Assembly (NCBI RefSeq): GCF_039523415.1 | Contig: NZ_BAAAFG010000015.1 | Location: 310,001 to 374,000, forward strand | Source: Gangjinia marincola | Lineage (GTDB): Bacteria; Bacteroidota; Bacteroidia; Flavobacteriales; Flavobacteriaceae | DNA: 64,000 nt | Direction of reading: 5' to 3' | Shown: in pieces, positions 61,077 through 64,000 of the stretch | Position numbering within the stretch: the stretch's first letter is position 1 | How the letters are laid out: each line of letters begins with the position of its first letter | Notes under the pieces: generated by a model | Told to the model about the DNA's origin: nothing | The model's database searches: none | Seen by the model: only the letters and a program-made list of their open reading frames with translations | Made by a program: the position numbers and the translations under genes

Positions 61077-63476
61077 CTACTCCTCACTTAACCGATCCCG
61101 TTCTGCCTTATCGATTGCACGCTGGTTATCGCTGAGCCTAAAGTTTCCAAAATTATAGGTAAATCCTATTCTAAAGAATCTGGTTTCGGGCACTGCTTTA
61201 AAACCATTGTCTTGATTGAGATAACGGGATATTAAAAAAGAATTGGCTTCGCCTAACAAATCTTCGGCAGCCAGGGTAAGTACAGCTTGTTTGTTCCAAA
61301 AGGTTTTGCGCATTCCTACAATAAGGTTTGCATAAGGTTCTATTTGGTATGATCCTACCAAAAAGCGTGACATATATTCTATGGAGGCTTCAGCTGTGAG
61401 GTTTCTCTTTTTACTCAACGTGAAATAGTTCGCCAAGTAGCCGTAGTAACCATCAACTTCATTCGTGACTTCGGCATTATTAGTTTCTGTGGCCAAAAAT
61501 GTTTCTTCTTCATGAAAAACCGACATATAGGTAGAAACAAACCACCAGTCGTTGACAGATCTCCAATGTGTAAAATCAATGCCCCAGGATTTACTACCCA
61601 ATGCGTTTTGACGATCTGTGCGTAAGTTTTGTGCCTGATTATTTTGCAAGGGCAACGTCAAAATGTTTTCGCCATTATCCCGATAATAGAAATCGAATAG
61701 GTAGTTGCCTTTTAACGTATAATTGAGGTTAAATCGGTTAGCAAAAGAGGGTACTAAAAAAGGATTCCCTTTCGAAAAGCTATTTTCGTTGATAAAATAG
61801 GCAAAGGGGTTTAAATCCTGATACTTTGGTCGCTCTAGTCGCCTACTATAATCAAACGACAAGCTGTGATTATCATTGATGGTATATTGCACAAAAGCGG
61901 AAGGAAACCATTCCAGGTATTCCAGTTTCACATCCTGATCGGTAGATAGCGAAGTTCCAGTACTAAATGTCTGCTCCGCTCTTAACCCTACTTTAGCGCT
62001 CCATTTTTCCCAGTCGCGTGTTGCACTTATGTAGGCAGCGTAAACCTCTTCGTCGTATATAAAGTCATCAGAGTTTGTTGTACTCAATGTTTCAGTACCA
62101 TTAGGAGCTACATCAAAAAAATCAAATCGTGCTCTGGAATCTATAAAAGATGCTTTTGCGCCAGCCTCTGCAGCGATTTTACCATAGGTTTTACTATAAT
62201 CCACTTGTGCAGTAAAAATTTCAATGTCCTGTACTGCATCTGTATTAAACCGTACATCTTCCCTGCCATCTGTATACACAGAGTTTAAGCGCTGTAATCG
62301 ATCTCTGCTGTAATTAGTATAATGCGCATTTGTATTCAAACTTCCTGAAGTTAGGCTAAGTTCATGGCTTAGGTCCAGTGCAATATTCTGCTCATCATGA
62401 TCCAGGTTGCTTAAGGTGGTAATTTCATAATCTATCCCATCTTGGACGTCTACATCAACCAGCGTCTTATTATCGTAGGTCATTTTAGGGTTTAAGAATC
62501 CCGTGGCAGAAAAACGCAGCGTATTTTTATTATTAAGTTCGTAGTCCAACATGAGGTTCGCATTATGCGCCCTTTTTCGCGTCGTACGCTCAAAATCCAG
62601 GTTCCAGTTGGCAATTGGATCTCCGTTTAATTCCTGATAATTGATAAAACTCTCGTCTTCTTTAAATTCTTTTCGCGGATTATAATTGTAGTTGAAAAAA
62701 GCATTTAATTTTTCATTTTTATAAAAGTGACTCGTTCCTATTTGATATTTAGGGAAAACTGCATAGGTAGCCTGGGCGTTGATGTTTCCTTTATAACCCG
62801 GGAACAATGATTTACCGGTGATGATGTTAAGTACAGGTCCGCTTTCGGCTTCGAAAGATGCCGGCGGATTCGTAATGACCTCAATCTCTTTAATGATTTC
62901 TCCGGAAAGATTTTCCAGGTAATTATTAAGCTCATCGGCACTTAGCTGCACTTTACGTCCATTAAAGTAGACACTTACCGCCTCTCCCCTGATCATTAAA
63001 TTCCCTTGGGCTGAAACCACTCCCGGAGTGCGTCTAAGTATTTCTGCTGTAGATCCTACCGAAGCAATCGTGTTTTCTACTGTAAACACCAATCGATCCA
63101 CTTTTTTCGTGATCACAGGGCGCTTGGAGTAAATCGCCACTTCGGTCAGACTTTCGGTATCTTCTTTTAAGACTATTGTAGGAAAAGATTGGTCTTTATT
63201 GATTAGTAAGGTGTCTGAAACAAAGCTGGTAAACCCCACAAAACTAGCCGAAAGGACATAGTTACCTTGGGAGATATTCTCTAAAGAGAAGCTTCCGGTT
63301 TCACTGCTGATTGTACCTTTAACTCCTTCATCTTCAGTATTCGACAAAATAATATTTGCGTAAGCAATAGGCTGTTTTGAAGATGTTTCAACCGTACCTT
63401 GTATGCTGAACTGGGCAATGACTCCTTCCGAAGCAATACATAAAAACAGGATAAAGAGTTTGATTTTGACGGTCAT
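61077..63476 (-). CDS. Outer membrane beta-barrel protein with TonB receptor architecture
   Basis: This is a 799-residue outer-membrane protein with a signal peptide (KIKLFILFLCIASEGVIAQ). A carboxypeptidase-like regulatory domain (about 24-110) precedes a plug domain (TVENTIASVGSTAEILRRTP through VEVITNPPASFEAESGPVLNI, about 125-215). The C-terminal barrel matches the outer-membrane beta-barrel/TonB-receptor-2 group (DYELNNKNTLRFSATG, SFDYSRRLERPKYQDLNPF). These proteins lack an obvious TonB box, and substrates are unknown. It converges with the SGNH gene with a 16-base gap and is divergent from lepA. Confidence 0.92.
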   Translation of the reverse strand: MTVKIKLFILFLCIASEGVIAQFSIQGTVETSSKQPIAYANIILSNTEDEGVKGTISSETGSFSLENISQGNYVLSASFVGFTSFVSDTLLINKDQSFPTIVLKEDTESLTEVAIYSKRPVITKKVDRLVFTVENTIASVGSTAEILRRTPGVVSAQGNLMIRGEAVSVYFNGRKVQLSADELNNYLENLSGEIIKEIEVITNPPASFEAESGPVLNIITGKSLFPGYKGNINAQATYAVFPKYQIGTSHFYKNEKLNAFFNYNYNPRKEFKEDESFINYQELNGDPIANWNLDFERTTRKRAHNANLMLDYELNNKNTLRFSATGFLNPKMTYDNKTLVDVDVQDGIDYEITTLSNLDHDEQNIALDLSHELSLTSGSLNTNAHYTNYSRDRLQRLNSVYTDGREDVRFNTDAVQDIEIFTAQVDYSKTYGKIAAEAGAKASFIDSRARFDFFDVAPNGTETLSTTNSDDFIYDEEVYAAYISATRDWEKWSAKVGLRAEQTFSTGTSLSTDQDVKLEYLEWFPSAFVQYTINDNHSLSFDYSRRLERPKYQDLNPFAYFINENSFSKGNPFLVPSFANRFNLNYTLKGNYLFDFYYRDNGENILTLPLQNNQAQNLRTDRQNALGSKSWGIDFTHWRSVNDWWFVSTYMSVFHEEETFLATETNNAEVTNEVDGYYGYLANYFTLSKKRNLTAEASIEYMSRFLVGSYQIEPYANLIVGMRKTFWNKQAVLTLAAEDLLGEANSFLISRYLNQDNGFKAVPETRFFRIGFTYNFGNFRLSDNQRAIDKAERDRLSEE

Positions 63477-63547
63477 GGGTGGTAAATGTACTGTTTTTTA
63501 GGTTTTGTTGCACTTTGAATCATCATAATTTCTATCCCTATTTAGCG

Positions 63548-63555
63548 TATATTTG
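63548..63555 (+). promoter_or_regulatory. -7 promoter element, probably for lepA
   Basis: TATATTTG is an exact TAnnTTTG match in the 259-bp gap, but it lies 180 bases upstream of the lepA ATG, so the leader would be unusually long. Confidence 0.4.
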
Positions 63556-63735
63556 CACACGTTTTTGAAGATGGAAAGACGCTGAATATCTCCAACTGCT
63601 AAGAAATAAGCTTACCTAAAATTAATTGTTCGCCCTGTGCAGAGATGATTAATTTTTTTAGCGAAAGTGAAGCGGTTGATGTAAGCAGAGAAATTTCTTT
63701 TCCTTCCTAACAAAAAATGAAAATTTTCAATTGAA

Positions 63736-64000
63736 TGAAGAACATTAGAAACTTTTGTATCATCGCACATATTGATCATGGTAAGAGTACCCTTGCTGAT
63801 CGTCTACTGGATTTTACCGGTGCCGTAACAGAGCGTGAAAAGCAAGATCAATTGCTGGACAATATGGATTTGGAACGCGAACGCGGGATCACCATTAAAT
63901 CCCATGCTATCCAAATGGATTATACGTTTGAAGGTGAAGATTACGTGCTCAATCTCATTGATACTCCGGGTCACGTAGACTTTTCGTATGAAGTTTCTCG
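63736..64000 (+). CDS. lepA: Elongation factor 4 (5' part, continues beyond window)
   Basis: This is the first 88 codons of LepA, the ribosomal GTPase that back-translocates or remodels stalled ribosomes. The G1 motif AHIDHGKSTLADRLL, switch-region RGITIKSHAIQM and G3 DTPGHVDFSYEVSR are visible in order; MKNIRNFCIIAHIDHGK is the LepA-type N-terminus and the ERGITIKSHA segment distinguishes it from EF-G. The frame is open to the last base of the window. Confidence 0.96.

Noticed and set aside
1..64000. CRISPR arrays, insertion sequences, prophage or toxin-antitoxin modules
   Set aside because: No regularly spaced repeats, transposase, integrase, phage structural genes or paired small toxin/antitoxin genes were seen on either strand.

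Overview
The window is chromosomal DNA from a member of the Bacteroidota, most likely a marine Flavobacteriaceae. The evidence is an AT-rich but not extreme composition, many promoters with the Bacteroidota -7 element TAnnTTTG, A-rich start contexts with almost no Shine-Dalgarno sequences, SusC-like/TonB-dependent receptors with carboxypeptidase-like N-terminal domains, a PorZ protein of the type IX secretion system, a PID-CTERM-type sorting signal, and the ligase-associated DNA repair cluster common in this phylum. I see no phage, transposase, integrase, CRISPR array or rRNA. The gene content is mostly core housekeeping, with 56 complete protein genes, two partial ones at the window ends (pheS and lepA) and one tRNA.

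Layout. 1-13.2 kb: end of pheS with a small abutting unknown gene; gpsA; a lipoprotein; the nadD-gmk-yicC operon (minus strand); an SdpI-like and a bestrophin-like membrane protein with an MFS exporter; an aldo/keto reductase; a thioesterase; an EamA transporter with an ArsC/Spx-like protein; a trans-sulfuration enzyme; a beta-barrel-like protein. 13.3-20.3 kb: NADP glutamate dehydrogenase, then porZ-recO-TonB receptor joined by one-base stop/start overlaps. 20.3-28.3 kb: the ligase-associated DNA damage cluster (MBL exonuclease, ATP-dependent ligase, Lhr-like helicase, PdeM phosphoesterase) running into a class V aminotransferase and a TspO-like membrane protein. 28.4-38.5 kb: a flavin disulfide oxidoreductase, mfd, yraN, an LD-carboxypeptidase, metG, rsmI and an acidic unknown protein. 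38.7-46.5 kb: tdk-alr, mscL, asd, a prolyl oligopeptidase with an ABC ATPase, and an FAD oxidase. 46.8-52.5 kb: fatty acid initiation and ribosomal genes on the minus strand (yceD-rpmF, fabH-accB-accC), pdxA, and divergent ribE. 52.5-64 kb: a PID-CTERM peptide gene, a tRNA with CAU anticodon, mce, rbfA with a LolC/E-like permease, dus, an M28 peptidase, a PD40 beta-propeller lipoprotein, an MBOAT/SGNH acylation pair, a TonB receptor and the start of lepA.

Functional themes are DNA repair (mfd, recO and the four-gene ligase cluster), translation (pheS, metG, rsmI, rbfA, dus, rpmF, lepA, tRNA), cell envelope (PorZ, two TonB receptors, LD-carboxypeptidase, alanine racemase, MscL, MBOAT/SGNH) and central biosynthesis (nadD, gmk, asd, pdxA, ribE, accBC/fabH, gdhA).

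The most unusual layer is not a gene system but small dispersed repeats. A 12-base core GCTTTCGCGGAA occurs four times exactly, three of them inside genes. Other short palindromic or boilerplate repeats lie at the 3' ends of the exonuclease, ligase and mfd genes and appear to encode their C-terminal tails. The 3' end of the tRNA is duplicated 108 bp away and joined to another dispersed repeat at a shared CCTTCGAC. A C8 tract in the PID-CTERM gene could switch its sorting signal on and off. I did not find a clearly new multi-gene system.
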